Assembly (NCBI GenBank): GCA_018711775.1
Contig: DVHV01000062.1
Span: forward strand, 1 to 14,157
Reading direction: 5' to 3'
Length of the DNA stretch: 14,157 nt
Origin: Candidatus Onthocola stercoravium
GTDB taxonomy: Bacteria > Bacillota_I > Bacilli_A > RF39 > UBA660
Shown: positions 7,068 through 13,850 of the stretch, in pieces
Position numbering within the stretch: the stretch's first letter is position 1
Layout of the letters: each line of letters opens with the position of its first letter
Notes under the pieces: model-generated
Database searches by the model: none
What the model was told of the DNA's origin: nothing
The model's input: the letters and a program-made list of their open reading frames with translations, nothing else
Program-made: the position numbers and the translations under genes

Positions 7068-7670
7068 ATGGCAAGATACACAGGACCTGCTTATAAAAAG
7101 TCTCGTCGTTTAGGTTTTTCAACATTAGAAAATGGTAAAGAGCTTGCTAAAAGACCTTATGCACCAGGACAACATGGCCAAGATCGTCGTAAGAAACTTA
7201 GTGAATATGGTATCCAAATGCAAGAAAAACAAAAAGTACGTATTCTATATGGTTTAAACGAAAAACAATTTAGAAAGACTTTTGAAAGAGCATCTAAGAT
7301 GAAAGGTATTGCTGGGGAAAATTTACTAGTTTTACTTGAATCAAGACTTGATAACATGGTATATCGTCTTGGAATGGCTAGAACTAGACGTAGTGCTCGT
7401 CAAATAGTAAATCATGGTCATATTTTAGTAAATGGTAAAAAGGTTGACATTCCTTCTTACACTACTAAAGTTGGAGATGTAATTTCTGTTAAAGAAAACT
7501 CAATGAACCATCCAGCTATTATCGATTCACTTGAACAAAATAGAGCTGTTCCAGCATTCTTAGAAATGGATAAGAAAAACTTAACTGGAAAATATTTAAG
7601 AACTCCAGAAAGAACTGAACTTAATCCAGAAATTAATGAACAACTTATCGTTGAATTCTACAACAGATAA
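7068..7670 (+). CDS. rpsD: 30S ribosomal protein S4
   Basis: S4 is a primary 16S rRNA binder that starts assembly of the small subunit body. The 200-residue product is the usual Firmicutes length and of the C-minus type: the N-terminus ([20 protein letters not shown]) has no zinc-binding cysteines. It contains [11 protein letters not shown] (about 28-38) and the S4 RNA-binding domain (about 90-155, [20 protein letters not shown] and [18 protein letters not shown]). It starts at an ATG after a strong AAAGGAG site. It is a single-gene unit with its own promoter, structured leader and terminator, as in other Bacilli where rpsD is separate from the alpha operon. Confidence 0.98.
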   Translation: MARYTGPAYKKSRRLGFSTLENGKELAKRPYAPGQHGQDRRKKLSEYGIQMQEKQKVRILYGLNEKQFRKTFERASKMKGIAGENLLVLLESRLDNMVYRLGMARTRRSARQIVNHGHILVNGKKVDIPSYTTKVGDVISVKENSMNHPAIIDSLEQNRAVPAFLEMDKKNLTGKYLRTPERTELNPEINEQLIVEFYNR

Positions 7671-7671
7671 T

Positions 7672-7705
7672 AAAAAAAAGCCAAGATTATTCTTGGTTTT
7701 CTTTT
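7672..7705. terminator. Bidirectional terminator between rpsD and ymfH
   Basis: CCAAGA (7681-7686) pairs with TCTTGG (7691-7696) around TTAT. It is followed by TTTTCTTTT on the plus strand and, read the other way, by eight T (7679-7672). The ymfH TAA stop is in the loop (7689-7687). Confidence 0.9.
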
Positions 7706-8967
7706 GGCTTAAATACACTAATTGCTACATTATCATTATTAATATAGTTAATAACACTTTCTAATTTTTCTTGATTAATACTAGCAACTCTAATCTTTAA
7801 ATCAGTAATAATTTCTCCTTCATTAATAATATCATCTTGTATTTTCATATTAACTTGTTCAATATCTTCATAATCCAAAATAAGGGTCGCAATTGCAGCA
7901 TTTCTCTTACGAACTATATCTTTTTCATCAACTTCTAAATTATCAAATTTTTCTCTAATTAGTTTTATTACTTCATCCTGATAATTAGTATTTGCAGTTA
8001 TAGTTATAACTAAATATTCTTCATATATATCTAAACTATAACCCATACTTGTAACAAGCCCCTTCAATATCAAATCTGACCTAAATTCACTCGTCGAACC
8101 AAAATTAATATTAAGTATCAAATCACACAACAACTTTAAATCTATCGTTTCCACATTTTTAAATTTATTTACAGGTATTTTTAAAGAATACTTAACCCGT
8201 GGATAAGTTATTCCGACATTTTCTTCCAAATAATCCTTAGTAACTTTCTTAGGTTCACTTTCACTAATAATATCCACTTCTTGAAATTCTCCAAATTCCT
8301 TTTTCGCTAAATTATCTTCAACAGTCTTTGCCATTTCATAGGGATTAAAATTACCCGTTATCGTTAAAAACATATTTTTAGGATGATAAAACGTATCATA
8401 AACAATCTCTACATCATCTAAACTTATTTCTTTTATATCCTCTACTTCTCCCGTTATCAAATTTCGATAATTAGATTTTTGTAAAACATTTTTTAAGTTA
8501 TCATAAAATATTTTAGAATACGGATCATCATTACTCATATTTGATTCTTCAACAATTATTCCCTTTTCCTTACTAATCATTTTCTTTGTAAAATAAGGAT
8601 TATACACAAAATCCAACAACAAATTTAAATTTTCTATTTTATTTTGGGTAGCAAATACAATATAAGAAGTATATTTAAAAGTAGTAAAAGCATTAGAGTC
8701 TCCCCCTATTTTTATAAACTCATCATGAGCAGTTACATCTTCTTTCATATTAAACTTGATATGTTCTAAGAAATGAGCGAGTCCATTAGGAACCGTATAA
8801 ACTTTCTTACCTACTTTAAACTTAGTATGAATTGAACCATACTTCACCGACAAACTAGCAAAACAACCATTAACTTTTTCATTAATCCACATGTATACCT
8901 TTAAACCATTTTTAGTAGTATATTCATATATTTTTTCTTCTAATCCTTCTAAAACTATCTCTTTCAA
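7687..8967 (-). CDS. ymfH: M16 zinc peptidase, YmfH-like (active-site partner)
   Basis: The 426-residue protein is a pitrilysin/insulinase-type M16 peptidase. The inverted zinc motif is present as H65-F-L-E68-H69 (LAHFLEHIKF), with the distal glutamate in GIIVEESNM (E140/E141). The substrate-fold motif GGDSNAFTTFKYTSY follows, and a second M16 half fills 180-426. It starts with TTG at 8967, after GGGGGAAG, inside the end of ymfF; the two genes overlap by 4 nt (TTGA), so translation is probably coupled. In B. subtilis, ymfF and ymfH are adjacent, and ymfH-type genes have been linked to EF-P modification. No EF-P gene is in view, so that role is only by homology. It probably forms a heterodimer with YmfF. 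Confidence 0.88.
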   Translation of the reverse strand: MKEIVLEGLEEKIYEYTTKNGLKVYMWINEKVNGCFASLSVKYGSIHTKFKVGKKVYTVPNGLAHFLEHIKFNMKEDVTAHDEFIKIGGDSNAFTTFKYTSYIVFATQNKIENLNLLLDFVYNPYFTKKMISKEKGIIVEESNMSNDDPYSKIFYDNLKNVLQKSNYRNLITGEVEDIKEISLDDVEIVYDTFYHPKNMFLTITGNFNPYEMAKTVEDNLAKKEFGEFQEVDIISESEPKKVTKDYLEENVGITYPRVKYSLKIPVNKFKNVETIDLKLLCDLILNINFGSTSEFRSDLILKGLVTSMGYSLDIYEEYLVITITANTNYQDEVIKLIREKFDNLEVDEKDIVRKRNAAIATLILDYEDIEQVNMKIQDDIINEGEIITDLKIRVASINQEKLESVINYINNDNVAISVFKPKENQE

Positions 8968-10235
8968 TTTTCTTCCCCCTTTCCTTCTAAAACATATATA
9001 GTATTAAGTTTTAACTTCTTTGCAACATCAATAACATCTTCTCTAGTAACTTTATTTATAAGTTCTTTTCTTTTATCTAAATCAGGTAAATTATCAAATA
9101 TATTAAATACATAATTATTAAGTATCGAAACATTATTATCTTGTGCTAAATCCAAAGACATAACTAAATTTAGTTTAGCATCATTTAACTCATCATCACT
9201 AAAATCCCCATTAATCATATCTTTTAAACATTTCTTAACTAAACTACTGGCTTTTTTGACATTCTTATCCTCCAAAGAAACATGAATAACTAACAATTTA
9301 TCATATTTCATATATAAACTACTAATGCTATAGCATAAACTATTTTCTTCTCTAATTTGTTTATATAATTTACTAGTAAGTCCTCCATTACCAAAAATAT
9401 AATTAAACACTTGGAATGTTACATGTCTTGCATCATCACTTAAATTACCAACATTATAAATCATAACCATATTGGCTTGAATATTATCTGATTTATCACT
9501 TTGTACTATTTCTTTTTTTCTTACACTATTATCAACCAACAAATCCAATGTCGCAGTATTAATATAACGATGATAAAAATATTTCTTGATTAGACTAACT
9601 ACTTCATCCATATCCAAATTACCAATAACAAAAATATCACAAACGCATTCTTTAAATAGAGATTTATAAGTCTTATATAAAGAACTAGGAGTAATGTTAT
9701 CTACATCTTCTAAAGAACCTAAAACTGAATAACTAGTTGGACTATCCGGATTCATACTATTAAAAGCATTCCTAACTGAATACTTAAAAGCATTATCCTT
9801 AATACTATTAATATCCCTAATAATTCTTTCCTTAACAATATTAAATTGTTTTAAATCAAATTCTTCATTTACTACATTAGGTTTTAATAATAATTCAAAA
9901 GGAAGTTTAATTACATCTTCTAAATAATTCTTATCTTCAATAAAACCCGGATTAATAAAATCAAGTATCATATTACAATTTAAAACATTACCAGTTTTAA
10001 CAGTAATCGCATAAGCACTAGTTTTATAAAGTTCTTCAAAACGGACAATCAAATCTCGCCGTAACGGATATTTTTCCGATGATTCCGACAACATATCCAT
10101 CAAAAATGTATAAGCACATAATTCTTCCTTAACTACCGGTTTTCGAAACATTATTTCCATATGTGCTGTTTTAAACTTATCCGTCTTTATCGTATGAACA
10201 TTAAAAGAATTACATTTATACGTTTTATAAATCAT
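8964..10235 (-). CDS. ymfF: M16-family protein without zinc ligands, YmfF-like
   Basis: The M16 fold is recognisable from the two-half layout, LGSLEDVDNITPSSLYKTYKSLF, and the region around NVGNLSDDARHVTFQVFNYIFGNGG with LYKQIREENSLCYSISSLY. Where HxxEH should be, the protein reads FLMDMLSESSEKYP, so the catalytic residues are absent. That is known for YmfF-type partners of an active M16 subunit. The start is the ATG at 10235, with GAGGTGG 4-10 nt upstream; an earlier in-frame ATG at 10262 lies inside dgt and has no ribosome site. It overlaps dgt by 11 nt and ymfH by 4 nt. The product from this start is 423 residues. It has no signal peptide or membrane segment, so the pair is cytoplasmic. 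Confidence 0.85.
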   Translation of the reverse strand: MIYKTYKCNSFNVHTIKTDKFKTAHMEIMFRKPVVKEELCAYTFLMDMLSESSEKYPLRRDLIVRFEELYKTSAYAITVKTGNVLNCNMILDFINPGFIEDKNYLEDVIKLPFELLLKPNVVNEEFDLKQFNIVKERIIRDINSIKDNAFKYSVRNAFNSMNPDSPTSYSVLGSLEDVDNITPSSLYKTYKSLFKECVCDIFVIGNLDMDEVVSLIKKYFYHRYINTATLDLLVDNSVRKKEIVQSDKSDNIQANMVMIYNVGNLSDDARHVTFQVFNYIFGNGGLTSKLYKQIREENSLCYSISSLYMKYDKLLVIHVSLEDKNVKKASSLVKKCLKDMINGDFSDDELNDAKLNLVMSLDLAQDNNVSILNNYVFNIFDNLPDLDKRKELINKVTREDVIDVAKKLKLNTIYVLEGKGEEN

Positions 10236-11370
10236 TTTCCACCTCTTCCTTATTATTATCATTTTTTACATATTTATTATACTCATTAACACAATAATCA
10301 TCAGTCATCCCCGCAATATAATCGATTACTAATCTTTCTTTACTATTATTATTTTTATATTCTTCACTCATATTATATAAATATGATTTTACTATATTTG
10401 AATCCTGATTATTATTTCTTATATCTTCCATATATTTATTAAATAAAGTATTAAGTATTATTTCTAACTTTTCTCTTTCTTCCTTTGTATATGCTAATGC
10501 ATATATATTTTTATAATTAAAATCTTTTAATTCAACTATTGCTTTATATACTCCATCACTTAGTTTAATATAATCTTTCCCTAAACTATTTTCTATTACA
10601 TCCTTAATTATAGTATTTACTATTTCTCTATTACTACTTCCTAAGTATTTTTTTACACTATCTGGAATATCATTAAAACTGACAATATTAAGACGCATGG
10701 CATCTTCAATATCTCTTCCCAAATATGCTATTAAATCACTAATTCTAACCACACAACCTTCCAAAGTCATTGGTCTTAATTTTTTAATTATACTTCTATC
10801 TTTATAACTTAAGTTATATTCTTCAAAAAATTCTTCTTTAGTTTTCTTACTTGGTACATATTCATTTTGAGGAAGTTCCCCATTATGACACATTATAGCA
10901 TCTAATGTTTGTAAAGTAATATCTTTACCCAATCCATAATTTTCAATATACATAAGAAGTCTTACACTATGAATATTGTGATTAAAAAATCCTTCGCCAC
11001 AATTAAGACTTATCTTATTAAGTATTTCTTCTCCAACATGCCCGAATGGAGTATGACCTAAATCATGACCGAGTGCACTTGCCTCAATCAAGTCTTCATT
11101 TAGAGCAAGTGCCCTTCCTATAGTTCTAGCAATTTTACTAACATATTGTACGTGAATCATTCTCTTAGTCAAGTGATCATTACTTTTAAAAGAAAATACT
11201 TGTGTTTTATCACTATATCTCGTAAATGCAAGCGTATATATAATTCTATCTATATCCCTAAAAAAAGGAGTTCTAAAATCATTACTTACTTTCCGTAAAT
11301 ATATAGCATCATCATCGCAGGTTGCATACTTACTTAAATATTTATTATGATTATGCATATTCTCATTCAT
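10225..11370 (-). CDS. dgt: dGTPase-like HD-domain triphosphohydrolase
   Basis: The protein matches the deoxynucleoside triphosphate triphosphohydrolase family, which removes triphosphate from dNTPs. From the chosen start the motifs are RTPFFRDIDRIIYTLAFTRYSDKTQVF (written in part; residues 33-59), H73 in MIHVQYVSKIART, and the HD core ALGHDLGHTPFGH (99-111); later comes DLIAYLGRDIEDAMR. The ATG at 11370 is chosen, giving 381 residues. It follows GGTGG by 5-6 nt and is just downstream of the promoter at 11387-11415; the longer open frame up to 11436 would have to start upstream of that promoter. It is the first gene of the dgt-ymfF-ymfH operon. Which dNTP it prefers cannot be told. Confidence 0.88.
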   Translation of the reverse strand: MNENMHNHNKYLSKYATCDDDAIYLRKVSNDFRTPFFRDIDRIIYTLAFTRYSDKTQVFSFKSNDHLTKRMIHVQYVSKIARTIGRALALNEDLIEASALGHDLGHTPFGHVGEEILNKISLNCGEGFFNHNIHSVRLLMYIENYGLGKDITLQTLDAIMCHNGELPQNEYVPSKKTKEEFFEEYNLSYKDRSIIKKLRPMTLEGCVVRISDLIAYLGRDIEDAMRLNIVSFNDIPDSVKKYLGSSNREIVNTIIKDVIENSLGKDYIKLSDGVYKAIVELKDFNYKNIYALAYTKEEREKLEIILNTLFNKYMEDIRNNNQDSNIVKSYLYNMSEEYKNNNSKERLVIDYIAGMTDDYCVNEYNKYVKNDNNKEEVENDL

Positions 11371-11386
11371 ATTTACCACCATTATA

Positions 11387-11415
11387 ATCATAACAATTAT
11401 TCGAGTATTTGTCCA
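11387..11415 (-). promoter_or_regulatory. Promoter of the dgt-ymfF-ymfH operon
   Basis: On the minus strand, TGGACA (11415-11410), a 17-bp spacer and TATGAT (11392-11387), giving a leader of only about 10-15 nt. It decides the start of dgt at 11370. Confidence 0.65.
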
Positions 11416-11418
11416 TAA

Positions 11419-11436
11419 TGTCGAACTTTGTCGCAC
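11419..11436. repeat. Tandem 8-bp repeats abutting the dgt promoter
   Basis: TGTCGAAC (11419-11426) and TGTCGCAC (11429-11436) repeat with a 10-bp period, one helical turn, starting 3 bp upstream of the dgt -35 box. The layout suits paired half-sites for a regulator. The second copy overlaps a possible plus-strand -35 box. Confidence 0.35.
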
Positions 11437-11457
11437 TATTTTTGTTACTTTTATACT
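11428..11457 (+). promoter_or_regulatory. Possible promoter of the small-peptide gene
   Basis: TTGTCG (11428-11433), an 18-bp spacer and TATACT (11452-11457). Transcription from about 11464 would include the left inverted arm at 11482-11509. It is only moderately close to consensus. Confidence 0.35.
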
Positions 11458-11481
11458 ACTTTAATTCTAGAATATTTAACC

Positions 11482-11509
11482 GTTACCCATAGTGGGAGCG
11501 TCTACTTTG
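11482..11509 (+). repeat. Left arm of the long inverted repeat around the small-peptide gene
   Basis: GTTACCCATAGTGG (11482-11495) is a perfect reverse complement of 11688-11701. AGCGTCTACTTTG (11497-11509) matches the reverse complement of 11670-11682 with one G-U. In the RNA the arms would close the whole message from its 5' end to its 3' end. Confidence 0.8.
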
Positions 11510-11574
11510 CTTTTTGAGTAATTCTTTTTCTCAGGGGGTACCTTGGGAGATCAGGGTGAAAGGGGAGTGAGGTC

Positions 11575-11655
11575 ATGAACGATAATGAATTTTATTTAGT
11601 AATGATAATTATTATACTCAGTTTAATAGCTGATATAAAGGAAAAAAGACGCTAA
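11575..11655 (+). CDS. 26-aa hydrophobic peptide, type I toxin-like
   Basis: A short frame starts at the ATG at 11575, behind an unusually strong, purine-rich ribosome site (AAGGGGAGTGAGG, 11560-11572). The peptide begins MNDNEFYLVM, has one continuous hydrophobic run (about 6-19, with four Ile in a row) and ends in a charged tail, DIKEKRR. That build, acidic N-terminus, a single membrane segment and a basic end, is typical of the small Firmicutes type I toxins often annotated as holin-like toxin or TxpA/BsrG-type, but no direct homology is claimed. The message is enclosed by long complementary arms and the stop codon is 2 nt past a terminator stem that acts on the other strand. It could also be a leader peptide or a chance frame. 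Confidence 0.45.
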   Translation: MNDNEFYLVMIIIILSLIADIKEKRR

Positions 11656-11665
11656 AATAGCGTCT
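11642..11665 (-). terminator. Intrinsic terminator of the DGR operon
   Basis: A 7-bp perfect stem, AGACGCT/AGCGTCT (11647-11653 with 11659-11665), has a 5-nt loop and is followed on the minus strand by six T. It lies 70 nt after the last DGR gene. The same bases encode the end of the plus-strand small peptide. Confidence 0.85.
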
Positions 11666-11669
11666 ACAC

Positions 11670-11701
11670 CAAAGTAGATGCTACCCACCACTATGGGTAA
11701 C
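11670..11701 (+). repeat. Right arm of the long inverted repeat
   Basis: This pairs with 11482-11509. Part of it (GTAGATGCT, 11674-11682) can instead pair locally with AGCGTCTAC (11659-11667, one G-U), and that sequence can in turn pair with GACGCT at 11648-11653. The three folds exclude each other. Confidence 0.8.
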
Positions 11702-11734
11702 ACTTACATATATAATATACCAAATTACATAAAT

Positions 11735-11962
11735 TTATTCAAGTATTTTTATCACACTTTCCCTTATTACATACTTATAATAATTATTATTACTACACTC
11801 AATTACTTTAATATTACATTCCCTATCCACTATAACATAATTAATATCCTTAGATTTAATATATTTTATTAAATCTTTATCTATCCCATAACTAATATTA
11901 TTATCAAATACTATTACATAATCCTTATAAATTCTTTTAAAAAACCAATACTTATTCTTCAT
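11735..11962 (-). CDS. Small protein coupled to the DGR reverse transcriptase (75 aa)
   Basis: I do not recognise this protein. Its ATG overlaps the TGA of the reverse transcriptase gene (ATGA at 11962-11959), so it is translationally coupled and very probably part of the DGR. It begins MKNKYWFFKRIYKDYVIVFD, then alternates charged and beta-prone runs (YVIVFDNN, INYVIVDREC, IKVIECS) with a Lys/Asp-rich helix between, and ends in a helical VIRESVIKILE. There is no membrane segment or signal. It is followed by the terminator at 11642-11665. The base composition (very AT-rich) is like the rest of the DGR. It could be a structural partner of the RT complex, but that is inference from position only. 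Confidence 0.7.
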   Translation of the reverse strand: MKNKYWFFKRIYKDYVIVFDNNISYGIDKDLIKYIKSKDINYVIVDRECNIKVIECSNNNYYKYVIRESVIKILE

Positions 11963-13020
11963 AAATACTTACCTATTATCCTACTTACTTTAAGATTATT
12001 TGCATACTTAAATCCATATTTATAATTCATAATAGTACAAAATGCTTTATAATAACTTAGTTTATTATTATTTACTAAATAACTTACTTCCTTAACCTTC
12101 TTCTTAATTTTCTCCCTATTACATTTTCTAAGCGTGATAATCAATTTATCATCTATTACTTTAAATACATATCCTAAAAAGTTAAATCCACCTTTAGAAC
12201 TAACTATATTACTTTTATTCTTATTAATATCTAACTTATATTCTATTTTTAATTTATCAATAATTACCCTCTTACATTCTTCTAAATACTTTTTATCTTC
12301 ACTCATTATTACAAAGTCATCCATATACCTCACATAATACTTCAAATGTAAATTATGTATTATATAGTAATCTAACTTACTTAAATAATATATCGCTAAA
12401 AACTGACTAGTCATATTACCTATTGGAATACCTTTACCATATTCATATAATGGTATATCTCTACTACCCTTAATATTATTTATTCTTACATTAATATACT
12501 CTCTATTAGTACTATCTATAATACTTTTAATCAATTTATATTCTCTACTATCTAATTTATCAGCTAACATACTTAATAATACCTTATGATCAATATTATA
12601 AAAATACTTACTTATATCAAGTTTAAGTATATAAAACTTCTTACATTTACTTTTTAACTTAATCAAATATTTCTTAACTAACCTAATTCCATAATCAGTT
12701 CCCATATTCTTTCTAGTTGCAACATTTCTATCATCTAAATACTTAGTTAATTTATTTTCTAATATATACCTAGTTACATAATGATTAATTATTTTATCTC
12801 TAATACTTAATGACATTACTAATCGACACTTAGGTTCATATATTAAAAATATATTATATTTATCGTGTCCAACATTACCACTTTCTAACATTCTTTTAAT
12901 ATTACTAATATTTTGCATCTTATTTACATCAAAATTATATAATTTTCTCTTATTCTTAACATTCTTACTTATTTCTTTATCATATATACTTAATAAATTA
13001 CTAATAGTTATATTATCCAT
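11959..13020 (-). CDS. DGR-type reverse transcriptase
   Basis: This is the RT that copies the template RNA with errors at adenines and supplies cDNA for mutagenic homing in diversity-generating retroelements. Numbering from the ATG at 13020 (353 aa), it shows YEPKCRLVMSLSIRDKIINH (motifs 1-2, about 61-80), the motif 3 aspartate in KLDISKYF (D135), GIPIGNMTSQ at 198-206, YMDD at 232-235 and FNFLGYVFK near 280. IGxxxSQ, where group II intron RTs have QG, is the DGR signature, and there is no maturase or HNH domain after the thumb, also as in DGRs. The open frame goes up to 13065, but the ATG at 13020, overlapping the avd stop by 8 nt, fits the operon better. All catalytic residues are present. 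Confidence 0.92.
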   Translation of the reverse strand: MDNITISNLLSIYDKEISKNVKNKRKLYNFDVNKMQNISNIKRMLESGNVGHDKYNIFLIYEPKCRLVMSLSIRDKIINHYVTRYILENKLTKYLDDRNVATRKNMGTDYGIRLVKKYLIKLKSKCKKFYILKLDISKYFYNIDHKVLLSMLADKLDSREYKLIKSIIDSTNREYINVRINNIKGSRDIPLYEYGKGIPIGNMTSQFLAIYYLSKLDYYIIHNLHLKYYVRYMDDFVIMSEDKKYLEECKRVIIDKLKIEYKLDINKNKSNIVSSKGGFNFLGYVFKVIDDKLIITLRKCNREKIKKKVKEVSYLVNNNKLSYYKAFCTIMNYKYGFKYANNLKVSRIIGKYL

Positions 13021-13351
13021 TACTACACCACTTATATAACATCTTATTAATTTTAAGTAATTCATTACTTTTATTTATTACTTGTTTTTCACTAATATAC
13101 TTTAATTTATATGCTCTTTCTAAATAAAAATCTATCTTATTTATTTTAGCAATTGCTTTAATTTGATAATTATGTTTAACATCTTTATTTACTTCATAAT
13201 TAGCCATTATTATAAGTTCTAATACTTCTAATAAGTCATTATATATCATATTCCTACTTATTATATCTTTCTTGGGAAAAGTCATTATAATAGCCTCTAT
13301 ACTAATGATAAATTTCTTAAGATACTTTATTATTAAAAACTTATCATTCAT
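13013..13351 (-). CDS. avd: Avd-like four-helix-bundle accessory protein
   Basis: The 112-residue product is almost wholly helical, with Lys-rich amphipathic stretches (LIIKYLKKFIISIEAIIMTF, ISRNMIYNDLLEVLELIIMA, KIDFYLERAYKLKYI, VINKSNELLKINKMLYKW). This size and pattern fit the four-helix-bundle family that includes the Bordetella accessory variability determinant Avd, a pentameric basic protein that binds RT and RNA and is required for homing. The basic character (many Lys) agrees. The gene is directly before the RT gene and overlaps it, and overlaps the preceding gene by 8 nt, so the three are one translational unit. Family membership is judged from pattern and position, not from an alignment. 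Confidence 0.8.
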   Translation of the reverse strand: MNDKFLIIKYLKKFIISIEAIIMTFPKKDIISRNMIYNDLLEVLELIIMANYEVNKDVKHNYQIKAIAKINKIDFYLERAYKLKYISEKQVINKSNELLKINKMLYKWCSNG

Positions 13352-13700
13352 TTATAAACTTATCCTCTAGTTCTTGAATTGTATAATTATCTATTTTTTC
13401 AATTATCCTATTTACTCTTTTTTCCATATCATACTTACTTAATGCTAACTTTAATACTTCATTATATTTCTTACTTATTCCATCATCTTTTTCTATTAAT
13501 ACATCTTTATCATATATTAAAAAAGGAATTTCCATTTTACGTAATCTACCTATAACTTTGTTATAAGCACTTACAGGAAATCCTACTGAATTTTTATATT
13601 CTAGATATTTATACCCAAGTAAATAATGGATAATTATTCCATCATCACCAAAGGCATTATAAAATTTACCATTTTTATATAATTTTAAATATTTCTTCAT
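13344..13700 (-). CDS. MutS domain I-like DGR accessory protein (MSL type)
   Basis: The N-terminal 65 residues read like the mismatch-sensing domain I of MutS: KNGKFYNAFGDDGIIIHYLL (9-28), then VGFPVSAYNKVIGRLRKMEI (39-58) and PFLIYDKD, parallel to the FY-E-FGDDA, GVP-HA and L--G--V patterns of MutS_I. There is no clamp, lever or ATPase domain; after residue 70 only a charged helical tail is left (about 75-118). Stand-alone MutS-like (MSL) proteins are a described accessory class of DGRs, and this gene sits between the template repeat and avd, which supports the call. It is preceded by an AAAGGA ribosome site. How it works in homing is not known; recognising cDNA-target mismatches is an obvious guess. 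Confidence 0.7.
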   Translation of the reverse strand: MKKYLKLYKNGKFYNAFGDDGIIIHYLLGYKYLEYKNSVGFPVSAYNKVIGRLRKMEIPFLIYDKDVLIEKDDGISKKYNEVLKLALSKYDMEKRVNRIIEKIDNYTIQELEDKFINE

Positions 13701-13818
13701 TTTGCTTATCCTTTCTTAAATTAATATAGTGTATAGGAAGTGTACGTATACACTTCCATCTATATTTCTTAGCTAGTGTTTCCCAAGGATAATCTTTGTC
13801 CTTAACCTCATCCTTCAT
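13675..13818 (-). CDS. Possible 47-aa ORF between template repeat and MSL gene
   Basis: A frame opens at the ATG at 13818, behind AAGG, and runs 47 codons, ending 26 nt inside the MSL gene. The product starts MKDEVKDKDYPWETLAKKYR and goes on WKCIRTLPIHYINLRKDK, a basic, soluble-looking peptide. Its spacing, overlap with the next gene and balanced codons make it plausible as a small DGR protein. However, a perfect 22-nt hairpin sits in the middle of the frame, so the same stretch may be selected as RNA. I do not recognise the protein. Confidence 0.4.
   Translation of the reverse strand: MKDEVKDKDYPWETLAKKYRWKCIRTLPIHYINLRKDKQNEEIFKII
13736..13757 (-). other. Perfect hairpin with UACG tetraloop in the DGR leader
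   Basis: GGAAGTGTA and TACACTTCC pair over 9 bp. Read on the transcribed (minus) strand the loop is UACG, of the very stable UNCG type. It lies between the template repeat and the MSL start, inside the RNA that would carry the template. Confidence 0.6.
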
Positions 13819-13850
13819 AAAACCTTAATCTTATAACTCTAGAACTGTTA

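Noticed and set aside
11371..11436. Longer dgt N-terminus starting at 11436
   Set aside because: The extension overlaps a good promoter (11387-11415) and has no ribosome site, whereas the ATG at 11370 has GGTGG at the right distance.
11482..11701. Inverted-repeat unit as an IS or MITE
   Set aside because: There is no transposase, no clear target-site duplication at the ends, and the arms contain mismatches and offset parts that fit RNA folding better.
11959..13020. RT as part of a group II intron or retron
   Set aside because: There is no maturase or endonuclease domain and no intron boundary motif. IGNMTSQ, the Avd partner and the Asn-rich template point to a DGR.
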